Below are positions 17,166-26,216 of a stretch of DNA of 64,000 nucleotides, piece after piece. The translations under genes were made by a program, and so were the position numbers. The stretch is from Mycolicibacter heraklionensis. Lineage in GTDB: Bacteria; Actinomycetota; Actinomycetes; Mycobacteriales; Mycobacteriaceae. A model generated the notes under the pieces. That model had not been told where the DNA came from and did not search any database. It saw only the letters and a program-made list of their open reading frames with translations. The stretch covers positions 1 to 64,000 of the forward strand of contig LZME01000086.1 of assembly GCA_001673575.1 (NCBI GenBank). The letters run 5' to 3'. Position 1 is the stretch's first letter. The number at the start of each line of letters is the position of its first letter.

Positions 17166-18377
17166 TCACCGGATGCCGCTGCCGAACAGCACCGCCGACA
17201 TCAGGGCATGGATCCGGGACCGCTGTTCGTCTCGATCGTCGAAGTTAACCAGGCGTCCTATATCGACGACTAGAGCAAGCGCGGCATGGACACGGAACAC
17301 CGCTTCGGTGTCACCTGCGCCGACCTGGCTCACCAGATGCGCCCATTCGTCGACGTTCTGCCGCTGCAGACCGCGCAGCTCGACCTGGTCGGGCTCGGGC
17401 AGGTTGGCGAACTCGGCGAAGTAGATGTTGATCAGCTCGGGCGCGGCGAATGCCAGTGCGGTATAGCGCTCGGCGATGCGCAGGGCCGCCTGCTGCGGAC
17501 TGGTCGATTCGGCCAGGGAATCGGTGATGGCCATGAGCACGCGGGCGCTGGCCCGATGGAAGGCGACGGCCAGCAAGGCGGCCTTACTCGGGTAGTAGCG
17601 GTAGGCGCTGGAGCCGTTCAGTCCGGCGGCGGTGGCGATCTCTTCGATGCTGACTTCGTAGAAGCCGCGCTGGCCGAACATGCGGATGGCCTCGGCGAGC
17701 AGCCGTTCGCGTTTGGACGTGCTGGGCAGGCCCCGGTCCGGCCGGCGCGGCGCGGAGCCCGACGGCGCCGGCGGTAGCTCGACGGTGAGCACTGCCCAGC
17801 AAAGCTCGCCGAGCAGGTCCGCAAGCGCAGCGGCAGGCAAACGTGTTCGGTGCGCGGAGATGCTGCCGATGACGCTCAGGGCCGCAGCGGCCAGGATCGC
17901 GGTGTCGGCCTCGGGGAGTTCCGGGCGCAGCACCGCCAGTGGTTCGGCGATCGTGGCGTTCAGCGCGTCGTAGCCGGCGCGAATGTCCTTGCGGTCCGGG
18001 GGCTGCAGGTAGCGCCGTTCCCACCGGTAGAACGCGCCCTCGCGTCGGGTCCCGATCGTGGTCTCGATCAGCGTGGCGGTGATCGCGCGCAACCGCTCCG
18101 CCGCCGGCCGGCTCGGATCGTCGGCGGATCGGGCTGCGGTCACCAGGACCCCCGCCGTGTACTGGGCAGTCGCGACCAGTAGCGCGTATTTGTTGGCGAA
18201 GTGCCGATACAGCGCAGGGCCGGAGATACCGACCTCGGCGGCGATCTCGTCGACGCCGACCGCGTGGTAGCCGTGTTCGCTGAACGCGCGGGCTGCGGCG
18301 CGGACGATCTGCGCCTTGCGGTCCTTGGGGCGGCGCTGCACCGCAGTCGGCGATCCCGCAGCCATGGACGCAGCCAT
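17166..18377 (-). CDS. Tandem TetR regulator with two complete TetR units
   Basis: A 403-residue protein in which two TetR modules are fused. The first HTH is APALYRHFANKYALL-like at residues ~20-65 (KAQIVRAAARAFSEHGYHAVGVDEIAAEVGISGPALYRHFANKYALL). The second, at residues ~220-275, contains EAIRMFGQRGFYEVSIEEIATAAGLNGSSAYRYYPSKAALL. Each is followed by a helical ligand/dimer domain. Such double-TetR proteins occur in mycobacteria and can act as monomeric pseudo-dimers. It is divergent from an enoyl-CoA hydratase/FadD operon, and a near-palindromic site lies between them. The ATG at 18377 is preferred to the GTG/ATG further upstream, but the start is uncertain. Confidence 0.88.
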   Translation of the reverse strand: MAASMAAGSPTAVQRRPKDRKAQIVRAAARAFSEHGYHAVGVDEIAAEVGISGPALYRHFANKYALLVATAQYTAGVLVTAARSADDPSRPAAERLRAITATLIETTIGTRREGAFYRWERRYLQPPDRKDIRAGYDALNATIAEPLAVLRPELPEADTAILAAAALSVIGSISAHRTRLPAAALADLLGELCWAVLTVELPPAPSGSAPRRPDRGLPSTSKRERLLAEAIRMFGQRGFYEVSIEEIATAAGLNGSSAYRYYPSKAALLAVAFHRASARVLMAITDSLAESTSPQQAALRIAERYTALAFAAPELINIYFAEFANLPEPDQVELRGLQRQNVDEWAHLVSQVGAGDTEAVFRVHAALALVVDIGRLVNFDDRDEQRSRIHALMSAVLFGSGIR

Positions 18378-18416
18378 TCTCACCCCCCCGTGTTGACTGT
18401 TGGACCCGCCGCCCAT

Positions 18417-18436
18417 ACGTTAACCACAATTTACGT
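18417..18436. promoter_or_regulatory. Candidate operator of the tandem TetR regulator
   Basis: ACGTTAACCACAATTTACGT is a 20-bp inverted repeat with 7-bp arms (6 of 7 paired) around a 6-bp centre. It is AT-rich in a GC-rich setting and lies between the divergent tandem TetR gene and the enoyl-CoA hydratase/FadD operon, the usual place for such a site. Confidence 0.55.
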
Positions 18437-18496
18437 TTTCATCCACGGAGGAAGTGACGTGTTGCAATCCCGGTTCATCGAAGGGCAGGTCTGACC

Positions 18497-19279
18497 GTGT
18501 CCGAGAACGCCAGCTCCGCCAAACTCACCGCGACCCGCGACGGTCGGGTGCTGCGGGTGACGATCACCAACCCCGCCCGGCTCAACGCGATCGACTACGC
18601 CACCATGGCGGGCCTCGGTGACGTCATCGCCGGCGCCGCCGACGACCCCGGTGTGCGGGCCATCGTCATCACCGGCGAAGGCAAAGCTTTCTGCACCGGC
18701 GCCGACCTGTCGGCCACGGCCGGCGGCGTTAGCCCCGAGGAGGTCATGGACTGCGCCTCTCGGCTGGTCACCTCGGTCGCCCAGACTCCGGTGCCGGTGA
18801 TCGCACGGATCAACGGCCCGGCCGCCGGCGTCGGCGTCGGTCTGGCGCTGGCCGCGGATCTGATCTACGCCGCCGAGAGCGCCTACTTCCTGCTGTCATT
18901 CACCAACATCGGCCTGATGCCCGACGGCGGCACCACCGCGCTGGTCGCGGCCGCCGCCGGACGGGCCGTGGCCAACGAGATGGCGCTGCTCGGTGAGCGC
19001 ATGTCGGCCACCGCCGCCCGCGATGCCGGCCTGATCAACGCGGTGCTCGGCGAGGCGGAGCTGGACGCCCGGGTCAACGAGGCCGCCGAGAAACTGGCCC
19101 ACGGACCGCGTCGCGCCATCGAACTGACCAAACGCGCGCTCAACGCCACCAACCTCGCATCGTTGGACGCCGCCCTGGCTCGCGAGAAAGCCGGCCAGGT
19201 GGAGCTGCTGGGCTCCCCCGACTTCTTCGAAGGCGCCGCCGCGATGCTGCAGAAGCGGAAGGCGGTGTTCGGCGAATGA
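18497..19279 (+). CDS. Enoyl-CoA hydratase/isomerase family protein
   Basis: A 260-residue crotonase-fold protein. GEGKAFCTGADLSATAGG forms the first oxyanion segment and NGPAAGVGVGLALAADLIYAAE the second. The catalytic loop reads NIGLMPDGGTTALV, with Asp in place of the usual second catalytic Glu, a pattern seen in isomerase or PaaG-like members. Hydration of 2-enoyl-CoA is therefore not certain, and double-bond isomerisation is possible. The GTG start is at 18497; the stop overlaps the FadD start (ATGA). The pair is divergent from the tandem TetR gene, which probably controls it. Confidence 0.88.
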   Translation: MSENASSAKLTATRDGRVLRVTITNPARLNAIDYATMAGLGDVIAGAADDPGVRAIVITGEGKAFCTGADLSATAGGVSPEEVMDCASRLVTSVAQTPVPVIARINGPAAGVGVGLALAADLIYAAESAYFLLSFTNIGLMPDGGTTALVAAAAGRAVANEMALLGERMSATAARDAGLINAVLGEAELDARVNEAAEKLAHGPRRAIELTKRALNATNLASLDAALAREKAGQVELLGSPDFFEGAAAMLQKRKAVFGE

Positions 19280-20796
19280 TTGCTCAGCCGCTGCGGTCTC
19301 GCCGCAACCACTGGATGAATCAGGTGGCGAACCACGCCGAGATGCGTCCCGACGCCGTTGCCTTCCGCTGTCGCGGCAACGACACCACCTGGCAACAGCT
19401 ACACGATCGCTCCGAGCGCCTGGCCGGGGCACTGTTCCGGCGCGGAATCTCCTTCGGCGATCGCGTGCTGATCGTGATGCTCAACCACACCGAATACATC
19501 GAAGCGACCTTGGCGATCAACGCCCTGGGCGCCATCGCGGTACCGGTCAACTTCCGGCTCACCGACCCTGAGATCAGCTACATCGTCTCCGACAGTGGCG
19601 CCAAGGCTGTCATCACCGATCAACTGCTCGCACCGCTGATCGAGGCAGTCCGCAAGAACACCCCCGGACTCGATGTCGCCGTGGTTCTCGGCGATGACTA
19701 CGAATCGCTGATCGCCGAGCCCGGCGATCCGCACCCCGGCGCCGATATCCCCGAAGACACCCCGGCGCTGATCATGTACACCTCGGGAACCACCGGAAGC
19801 CCCAAGGGTGCCATCCTGTCCCACTCGAATCTGCTGGCCCAGTCGCTGACTTGCATCCAGGCGCTACAGATCAGCCCGGACAGCGTGTACTTCTGCGCCG
19901 CACCGATGTTCCACATCGCCGGCCTGGGCAGCATCGCCCCCAACCTGATGCTGGGCACCAAGACGGTGATCCACCCGCTCGGTGCGTTCAACGCCACCGA
20001 CACCCTCGACGCCTGGGAGAGCGAGCGCGCCACCTCGGTGTTCCTGGTGCCGGCGCAGTGGCAGGTCATCTGTGCCGATCCGACTGTGCCGCAACGGGAC
20101 CTGGCGCTCGAAGTGATCAGCTGGGGGGCGGCCCCGGCGTCCGACACCGTGTTGCGGGCCATGGCGGAGACATTCCCGGATGCGCTCAATGTCGCGGTGT
20201 TCGGCCAGACCGAGATGTCACCCATCACCTGCGTGCTCCAGGGCAAGGACGCGATCCGCAAACTCGGCTCAGTGGGCAAGGTGATCCCGACCATCTCGGC
20301 GCGGGTCGTCGACGAAAACATGAACGACGTGGCGCCCGGCGAGATCGGCGAGATCGTCTACCGCGGGCCGACCATGATGCAGGGCTACTGGAACAAGCCC
20401 GAAGCGACCGCCGAGGCGTTCGCCGGCGACTGGTTCCACTCCGGCGATCTGGTCCGCGTCGACGACGAGGGTTTCGTCTATGTCGTCGACCGCAAGAAGG
20501 ACATGATCATCTCCGGCGGCGAGAACATCTACTGCGCCGAGGTGGAGAACGTCCTGTTCGAGCACCCACTCATCCAGGAGGCCGCCGTGATCGGGCGTGC
20601 CCACGACAAGTGGGGTGAGGTCCCGGTGGCCATCGTCGCCACAGAGGCGTCGCTAACGCTGGAAGACCTCGAGCCCTTCCTTAACGAGCGCCTGGCCCGC
20701 TACAAGCACCCGAAGGAGTTGGTGCTGGTCGACGCCTTGCCCCGCAATGCCAGTGGCAAGGTGGTCAAGCCGCAGCTGCGTAAGCAGTACGGCTAA
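19276..20796 (+). CDS. Acyl-CoA ligase, FadD5-like
   Basis: A 506-residue ANL-superfamily ligase. Visible motifs: A3 P-loop MYTSGTTGSPKGAILSH, A5 FGQTEMSPIT, A7 WFHSGDLVRVDDEG, A8 DRKKDMIISGGENIYCAEVEN, and the C-terminal catalytic Lys in LPRNASGKVVKPQ. By memory the closest M. tuberculosis relative is FadD5. It should activate a fatty or sterol-derived acid to its CoA thioester and feed the enoyl-CoA hydratase-like protein encoded just upstream with a 4-base overlap. Confidence 0.9.
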   Translation: MIAQPLRSRRNHWMNQVANHAEMRPDAVAFRCRGNDTTWQQLHDRSERLAGALFRRGISFGDRVLIVMLNHTEYIEATLAINALGAIAVPVNFRLTDPEISYIVSDSGAKAVITDQLLAPLIEAVRKNTPGLDVAVVLGDDYESLIAEPGDPHPGADIPEDTPALIMYTSGTTGSPKGAILSHSNLLAQSLTCIQALQISPDSVYFCAAPMFHIAGLGSIAPNLMLGTKTVIHPLGAFNATDTLDAWESERATSVFLVPAQWQVICADPTVPQRDLALEVISWGAAPASDTVLRAMAETFPDALNVAVFGQTEMSPITCVLQGKDAIRKLGSVGKVIPTISARVVDENMNDVAPGEIGEIVYRGPTMMQGYWNKPEATAEAFAGDWFHSGDLVRVDDEGFVYVVDRKKDMIISGGENIYCAEVENVLFEHPLIQEAAVIGRAHDKWGEVPVAIVATEASLTLEDLEPFLNERLARYKHPKELVLVDALPRNASGKVVKPQLRKQYG

Positions 20797-20822
20797 CCCG
20801 GCTGCGGGCTGCTCGATCCGGG

Positions 20823-20828
20823 TAGCGT
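20823..20828 (+). promoter_or_regulatory. Candidate -10 box, leaderless
   Basis: TAGCGT ends 6 bases before the ATG at 20835, the leaderless spacing seen at several other genes in this window. It separates this gene from the FadD operon. Confidence 0.5.
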
Positions 20829-20834
20829 CGAGAC

Positions 20835-22196
20835 ATGGGTCTGGTCTATTCCAGCGAGATCGAGGCACCGCGTGAGGAGGTGTTCGCCTGGCATGCCCGG
20901 CCGGGAGCCTTCACCCGCTTGAGTCCACCGTGGCAGGCGATGCGCCTACGACGCGAAGCCGATTCGCTGCGCGACGGCACCGCCGAGCTGGCCCTGCCCG
21001 GCGGGCTGCGTTGGGTGGCCGAACACCAGGCCGACGGCTATGACCCGCCGCGGCAGTTCGCCGACGAACTCGGCAGTCGCGGTCTGGCGTCGCTGCCGGC
21101 GAGGTTGGTGATGAAGTGGCAACACATCCACGAGTTCGACGAGCTCGGTGACGGCCGGACGCTGATGACAGACCGGGTCGACACCACGGTTCCCGGGGCG
21201 CTGCTGCGGCCGATGTTCGTCTATCGGCATCGCCAGCTTGCCGATGACCTTGCAGCGCACCAGCGCGCCAAAGCCCATGGCCTACAGCCTCTTACGGTAG
21301 CCATCAGCGGCGCATCCGGGCTGGTGGGTTCGGCGCTGACCGCTTTCTTGAGCACCGGAGGCCATCGGGTGATCCGGCTGGTGCGACGCACCGCAGCCAA
21401 TCCGGACGAGCGGCAGTGGAATCCCGACGATCCGGATCGCGACCTGTTTGCCGGTATCGATGCGGTGATTCATCTGGCCGGCGCGTCGATCGCGGGACGC
21501 TTCACCGCCGAACATCGCCGGGTGATCCGCGACAGCCGAATCGGGCCGACGCGCAAACTCGCCGAGCTGGTCGCCGCCACGGCCACTGGGCCGACCGCCC
21601 TGGTCTGCGCCTCGGCAGTCGGCTATTACGGCTACGACCGCGGCGACGATGTTCTCACCGAAGACAGCCAACGAGGCGACGGGTATCTGGCCGACGTCGT
21701 CGCCGACTGGGAGGATGCCCTGGCGCCGGCCGAGCGGTCCGGGACGCGCGTCGTTCGTGTTCGCACCGGCATCGTGCAGTCGCCGCGCGGCGGGACGTTG
21801 CGTCTGATGCGGCCGCTGTTCGCCGCGGGCCTGGGCGGTCGGTTGGGCAGCGGCCGGCAGTGGTTGTCTTGGATCGGGATCGACGACTTGATCGACGTCT
21901 ATCACCGAGCCCTGTGGGACACCGGACTCGCCGGACCGGTGAACGCCGTCGCTCCGCATCCGGTGCGAAACAGCGACTACACCAAGACACTGGGGCGCGT
22001 GCTGCGCCGGCCCAGCATTCTCCCCGTGCCGGGCGTGGGGCCGCGCCTGCTGCTCGGCGCCCAAGGTGCGCGGGAACTTGCCTGCGCGAGCCAACGCGTG
22101 CTGCCGGCGCGCCTAGACGAGGCCGGACACCGGTTCCGTGCCCCCGAACTCGAGCCGCTGCTTCGGCATCTGTTGGGGCGTGCGGAGAAAGAGTAA
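20835..22196 (+). CDS. SRPBCC domain fused to TIGR01777-family sugar-epimerase-like protein
   Basis: A 453-residue two-domain protein. Residues ~1-145 form a START/SRPBCC ligand-binding domain (MGLVYSSEIEAPREEVFAWH). Residues ~150-450 form an extended SDR of the TIGR01777/YfcH type: VAISGASGLVGSALTAFL, IHLAGASIAGRF, SAVGYYGYDRGDD, WLSWIGIDDLIDVY. The same fusion occurs in mycobacterial Rv2216-like proteins. The SDR domain is NAD(P)-linked; no reaction is established. It is convergent with the GMC oxidoreductase. Confidence 0.87.
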   Translation: MGLVYSSEIEAPREEVFAWHARPGAFTRLSPPWQAMRLRREADSLRDGTAELALPGGLRWVAEHQADGYDPPRQFADELGSRGLASLPARLVMKWQHIHEFDELGDGRTLMTDRVDTTVPGALLRPMFVYRHRQLADDLAAHQRAKAHGLQPLTVAISGASGLVGSALTAFLSTGGHRVIRLVRRTAANPDERQWNPDDPDRDLFAGIDAVIHLAGASIAGRFTAEHRRVIRDSRIGPTRKLAELVAATATGPTALVCASAVGYYGYDRGDDVLTEDSQRGDGYLADVVADWEDALAPAERSGTRVVRVRTGIVQSPRGGTLRLMRPLFAAGLGGRLGSGRQWLSWIGIDDLIDVYHRALWDTGLAGPVNAVAPHPVRNSDYTKTLGRVLRRPSILPVPGVGPRLLLGAQGARELACASQRVLPARLDEAGHRFRAPELEPLLRHLLGRAEKE

Positions 22197-22209
22197 GCGT
22201 CGATGCCCC

Positions 22210-23889
22210 TCAGGCCGGTGACAGCGGCAACCGCAGCGCACCGGGGGAACCGTCCGGAACCGTCGGGTGGTGCGGCGCCACCGCCGCGATGCGCCGATAC
22301 GGCTGTCCCAGCGGCGGGCGGGGATCCGGCTCACCGTTGTTGGGCCACAACGCCATCGCCCGTTCGGCTTGCGCGGTGATGGTGAACGACGGGTTCACGC
22401 CCAAGTTAGCGGTGATCGCCGACCCATCGACTACGTGGACGCCGGGATGCCCGAAGGCGCGCTGATAGGGGTCGATGACCCCGGTATCCGCGGATTCGCC
22501 GATCGGACAGCCGCCGATGAAGTGCGCCGTCAACGGGATATTGAGCGCATCGAGGTAGGTGCCACCCGCCATTCCGCCGACCTTTTCGGCCATCCGGCGC
22601 GCCACGTCGTGAGCGGTCGGGATCCAGTCCGGATTGGGTTCGCCCACACCTTGTTTCGCGGTCATGCGGGTGCCGAACAGGCCACGCTTGCGGTAGGTGG
22701 TCAGCGAGTTGTCCAGGGACTGCATCACCAGCACGATGATCGAGTGCGACGAGGCGTTGCGGGGGAACATGCTGTGCAGCATCATCGCTGGGTGGCGTGC
22801 GATGGTCAGCATCAGCCGGGCAAATCGCCACGGTCCGCCGTCGATCAGATGGGTGCCCATCATCGACAGCAGGTTGGAGCCCTTGCCGTAGCGGCAGACC
22901 TCGACGTGGGTGTTGGCCTCCGGGTGGATCGACGAGGTGATCGCCACGCCTTGGGCGAAGTCGTCACGATCGGGTGTGAACACCACCGGCACCTCTTCGG
23001 AATTGGTGCGGGTCAGCTCACCCAGCCGCGGCGAGAGATGCGGCAATGATCCGGTGTCGCGCAGCTGGTGCAGCAGCCGCTGGGTGCCCAGCGAGGCTGC
23101 CGCGAACACCACCTGGCCGGCGGTGAAGTCCCGCTTGAGCTTGCGCACCCACCGGCCGGTGCGCACCGTGCTGACCACATAGCCGCCATCGCCGTCGGGG
23201 CGCACGTCGGTGACCATCGTCATCGGATGGATCTGGGCGCCGGCATGTTCGGCCAGATACAGGTAGTTGGTCTCGGTGGTGTTCTTCGCGTTGTGCGGGC
23301 AACCGGTGAAGCACTGCGCGCAGCCGATACAGCCGGCGCGGTCAGGGCCTGCCCCGCCGAAGAACGGATCCGGAACGGTCTTGCCGGGCTCGTCGCCGAA
23401 GAAGACTCCGACGTTGGTGGGGTGGTAGGTGTCCTCGACCCCCAGATCGCGCGCCACCGCCAGCAACACCTCATCGGCCGGAGTGGTGTGCGGGGTGGGC
23501 GTCACCCCGAGCATCCGGCGAGCCTGTTCGTAGTACGGCGCCAGCTCGGATTTCCAGTCGGTGATGTGCGCCCACTGCGGGTCATGAAAGAACCGTTCCA
23601 ACGGCTCGTAGAGGGTGTTGCCGTAGATCAACGATCCGCCGCCGACCCCGACGGCACTGGCGATGAACGTCTTGCCCAGCACGGTCAGCCGTTGCGGGCC
23701 GAAGCAGCCCAGTTTCGGTGCCCACATCGCCTTGCGCACGTGCCAGTTGTTGGGCGGGAAATCGGTGGGCGCCCAGCGGCGCCCCATGTCCAATACCCCG
23801 ACGCGATAACCCTTCTCGGTCAGCCGCAGCGCCGCTACGCTGCCGCCGAATCCCGAACCGATCACCACAACGTCGTAGTCATATGTCAT
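22210..23889 (-). CDS. GMC-family oxidoreductase, cholesterol oxidase ChoD-like
   Basis: A 559-residue FAD enzyme. The N-terminus VVVIGSGFGGSVAALRLTEKG binds ADP; GVGGGSLIYGNTLYEP is the GMC signature; the C-terminus HVVDGSAITANLGVNPSFTITAQAERA closes the FAD site. By memory it resembles M. tuberculosis ChoD along its length, including the Cys-rich GCIGCAQCFTGCPHNAKNT block typical of this branch. A role in oxidising a sterol or long-chain alcohol is inferred. It overlaps the upstream membrane-protein gene by 4 bases, so the two are probably coupled. Confidence 0.85.
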   Translation of the reverse strand: MTYDYDVVVIGSGFGGSVAALRLTEKGYRVGVLDMGRRWAPTDFPPNNWHVRKAMWAPKLGCFGPQRLTVLGKTFIASAVGVGGGSLIYGNTLYEPLERFFHDPQWAHITDWKSELAPYYEQARRMLGVTPTPHTTPADEVLLAVARDLGVEDTYHPTNVGVFFGDEPGKTVPDPFFGGAGPDRAGCIGCAQCFTGCPHNAKNTTETNYLYLAEHAGAQIHPMTMVTDVRPDGDGGYVVSTVRTGRWVRKLKRDFTAGQVVFAAASLGTQRLLHQLRDTGSLPHLSPRLGELTRTNSEEVPVVFTPDRDDFAQGVAITSSIHPEANTHVEVCRYGKGSNLLSMMGTHLIDGGPWRFARLMLTIARHPAMMLHSMFPRNASSHSIIVLVMQSLDNSLTTYRKRGLFGTRMTAKQGVGEPNPDWIPTAHDVARRMAEKVGGMAGGTYLDALNIPLTAHFIGGCPIGESADTGVIDPYQRAFGHPGVHVVDGSAITANLGVNPSFTITAQAERAMALWPNNGEPDPRPPLGQPYRRIAAVAPHHPTVPDGSPGALRLPLSPA

Positions 23890-24347
23890 GCGTGGTCCTC
23901 GGTGGCGGGGCTGCGTGCGGGAATGAGCAGGATCAGCGACAACGCCAGCAGCAGGCTGAGGCTGACGACGTTGAGTACCGCATCACGCGGGCCGTACATG
24001 TGCAGCATGCCGACGTGGTAGATCAGGTGCAGCACATTGAAGACCGACCAGCTGACCCCCGTGATCACGACGACGGGCCGGTTGCGCAGGTAGTACAGCG
24101 CCAGGGCGCTGAGCACCGCGAGCCCGGAGAACAAGGAGCCGACGTCTTTCACGAAATGCTCGTTGTACGGGCCGAGCACCGGCAACCAGCGCATGCCCAT
24201 GCCGGGGAATGTGCTGTACCAGTTCAGCGGAGCGAAGTATGCCCACACCCCGAGACTGAGGCCCACGATCGTCAGCAGGAGCAGGCATATGCGATGCACG
24301 ATGAGGTTCATGCTCGGTAGACGGCGCGGCGGGCGCGTTTGTGACAT
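23886..24347 (-). CDS. Four-helix membrane protein of unknown function
   Basis: A 153-residue protein with about four hydrophobic spans: ICLLLLTIVGLSLGVWAYFAPL, GSLFSGLAVLSALALYYL, VVVITGVSWSVFNVLHLIYHVGML, and VVSLSLLLALSLILLIP. Conserved-looking WYSTFPGMGMRW and HLIYHVGM elements are present, but I assign no family. Start: ATG 24347 with AAGGA upstream. It lies between an SDR-like gene (9-base gap) and the GMC oxidase (4-base overlap) on one strand, which suggests an operon in which it may anchor or serve the oxidase. Confidence 0.75.
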   Translation of the reverse strand: MSQTRPPRRLPSMNLIVHRICLLLLTIVGLSLGVWAYFAPLNWYSTFPGMGMRWLPVLGPYNEHFVKDVGSLFSGLAVLSALALYYLRNRPVVVITGVSWSVFNVLHLIYHVGMLHMYGPRDAVLNVVSLSLLLALSLILLIPARSPATEDHA

Positions 24348-24356
24348 CCGCTTTCC

Positions 24357-25109
24357 TTACCTGTTGTCCGGTGTGAGCGCGGCCAGCCACTCGGCATAGG
24401 TTTGGTGGCCGCGGGGTCCCGGCTGGGTCGGCAGCAGCGCGCCGTTGGCCATGCCCTTCCCAGCCGCACCGGGAATACGCAGTCCGATGACCGGCCGGTG
24501 CTGCCCACGGTGCCGGACCAACTGGCGAACCATGTCGACGACCGATTCCACGCGGGGGCCGGCGAGTTCGGGTGCCATCTGCTGCGGTTCGCCGGTCGCC
24601 AGGCCGCACAGGTGAGCGGCGACTTCGCTGACCGCGATGGGTTGCGATTTCATTTTCGGCACCAGGGCGATCGGGCCGGGTACCTGTGCCAGGACTTGGT
24701 CGGCGAATTCGTGAAATTGGGCGGCCCGCAGAATCGTCCATGGGACGGCACCGGCTTTCACCAGCTCCTCTTGCCGCAGCTTGCCTTGGTAGTAGCCGCT
24801 GGTCGCCCGGTCGATACCGATGATCGAGAGTGCGACGTGGTGGCGAACTCCATGGCGCTGCGCGGCGGCCAGCAGATTGGCGGTGGCTGCGCCGAAGGAG
24901 GCCTGTGCCTTCTTGGCGTTCATGGTCGCGAAGTCGACGACATCGATGATGGCTTCGACACCGTCGAGCGCGGCGTCGATTCCGGTGTTTTCCAGGAGGT
25001 CGACCCCGTGCGCGCGGGCGAGGATCACCGGGTGGTGGCCCTGGCTGTGGAGATGCTCGACCACCTTGCGTCCGGTCTTGCCGGTACCGCCGGCAACCGC
25101 GATCTTCAT
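24357..25109 (-). CDS. NmrA-like atypical SDR (NAD(P)-binding) protein
   Basis: A 250-residue Rossmann protein: MKIAVAGGTGKTGRKVVEHL at the N-terminus, then VEAIIDVVDF, the YYQGKLRQEELVKAGAVPWTILRAAQFHEF segment with the Tyr/Lys region of atypical SDRs, and a C-terminal helical cap. Members act as NAD(P)H sensors or reductases. It is encoded between a quinone-oxidoreductase-like gene and the membrane protein, all on one strand, and is probably part of a redox or detoxification operon. Confidence 0.85.
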   Translation of the reverse strand: MKIAVAGGTGKTGRKVVEHLHSQGHHPVILARAHGVDLLENTGIDAALDGVEAIIDVVDFATMNAKKAQASFGAATANLLAAAQRHGVRHHVALSIIGIDRATSGYYQGKLRQEELVKAGAVPWTILRAAQFHEFADQVLAQVPGPIALVPKMKSQPIAVSEVAAHLCGLATGEPQQMAPELAGPRVESVVDMVRQLVRHRGQHRPVIGLRIPGAAGKGMANGALLPTQPGPRGHQTYAEWLAALTPDNR

Positions 25110-25136
25110 GGGTGCATCCTTCTACTTGCCTGGATG

Positions 25137-26183
25137 TCAGTCGACCAATACCACCATTTTGCCTCCGGCTTCGCCGGCTTCCATGACGCGGTGTGCTTCG
25201 CGGATCTGGTCGAAGGAGAAGACACGGGAGGGCGCGGCTTGCAGGCGTCCATCGCGCACCTTGTCGGCGATGTCTTGCAGCGGGACATCCGCTAGCGCAA
25301 AACCGGGAGTGCCAAACACGAAGCTTCCGAAGAAGCTCAGGTTGACTCCGCTGGCCATCTGCAGCAATGGGTTGAAGTCAGCGATCGGATCCAGTCCTCC
25401 GAGCCAGCCGGCCAAACACGCCGTGCCGCCCCGGCGCAGCATGTTCAGGGAGTCAAGGATGGTGCTGTTGCCCACGAGGTCGAGGACGGCGTCGATGTGC
25501 TTGGCCTCGGCGATGTGTGCACCCAGATCGGGGATCTCGAGCTCGGCGCGGTCGACCCCGAGGGAAGCCAGCAGGCCAAACCGGTTCCGGTTGCGGGTGG
25601 TGGCGATCACCCGTGCACCGGCCTCCACGGCCAGCTTCACCGCCGCCTGACCGAAAGACGATGTCGCCCCGCGGATCACGACGGTCTGCCCGGCCGTCAG
25701 GTCGAGGTTGCGAAACAGACAGGTCCATGCGGTGGCGTAGGTTTCCGGCAGCGCGGCCAACTGATCCCACGGCAGTTCCGCCTCTATCAGCGCGACGTTC
25801 TCCGCGCGCACCCGAGTGAACTGGGCATAGCTGCCGTTGATGGTGCGGCCGAGTCCGCCCATCAACGCCGCGACTTTGGCGCCAACCGGGAATTCACCTC
25901 CCGGGCAGGCCTCGACGACGCCGACGCATTCGATGCCACTGACTTCGGCGGCCTCGGCCCACTCACCTCGACGCATGTGCATTTCGGCGTGATTGATGCC
26001 GAATCCCTTGACCCTGATCACGACCTCACCCTGTTTTGGCAGCGGCTTGGGGATGTCGGTGTAGGTCAAGACGTCGAGGTCGCCGAACCCGTCGAGAATG
26101 ATGGCCCGCATGGTCGGGCCGCCTGCGGCTTCTCGCACCGCCGCGGGCGCAGTGGGGAGAGCCGGCGTCTTGGTGGTAGTCAT
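25137..26183 (-). CDS. Zinc-type/quinone-oxidoreductase-like alcohol dehydrogenase
   Basis: A 348-residue MDR-superfamily enzyme. It has the N-terminal GroES-like domain (GFGINHAEMHMRRGEW, GIECVGVVEACPGGEFPVGAKVAALMGGLG) and a nucleotide-binding domain with GQTVVIRGATSSFGQAAVKLAVEAGARVIATTRN. The zinc ligands of true alcohol dehydrogenases are not apparent, so NADPH-dependent quinone or enone reduction is more likely. ATG 26183 is preferred because AGGAG sits 9 bases upstream, while the ATG at 26192 directly abuts it. It lies in the same run as the SDR and hydrolase genes. Confidence 0.87.
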   Translation of the reverse strand: MTTTKTPALPTAPAAVREAAGGPTMRAIILDGFGDLDVLTYTDIPKPLPKQGEVVIRVKGFGINHAEMHMRRGEWAEAAEVSGIECVGVVEACPGGEFPVGAKVAALMGGLGRTINGSYAQFTRVRAENVALIEAELPWDQLAALPETYATAWTCLFRNLDLTAGQTVVIRGATSSFGQAAVKLAVEAGARVIATTRNRNRFGLLASLGVDRAELEIPDLGAHIAEAKHIDAVLDLVGNSTILDSLNMLRRGGTACLAGWLGGLDPIADFNPLLQMASGVNLSFFGSFVFGTPGFALADVPLQDIADKVRDGRLQAAPSRVFSFDQIREAHRVMEAGEAGGKMVVLVD

Positions 26184-26216
26184 TTGTGCCATCTCCTGGT
26201 GAATGTTGTTGGATTG

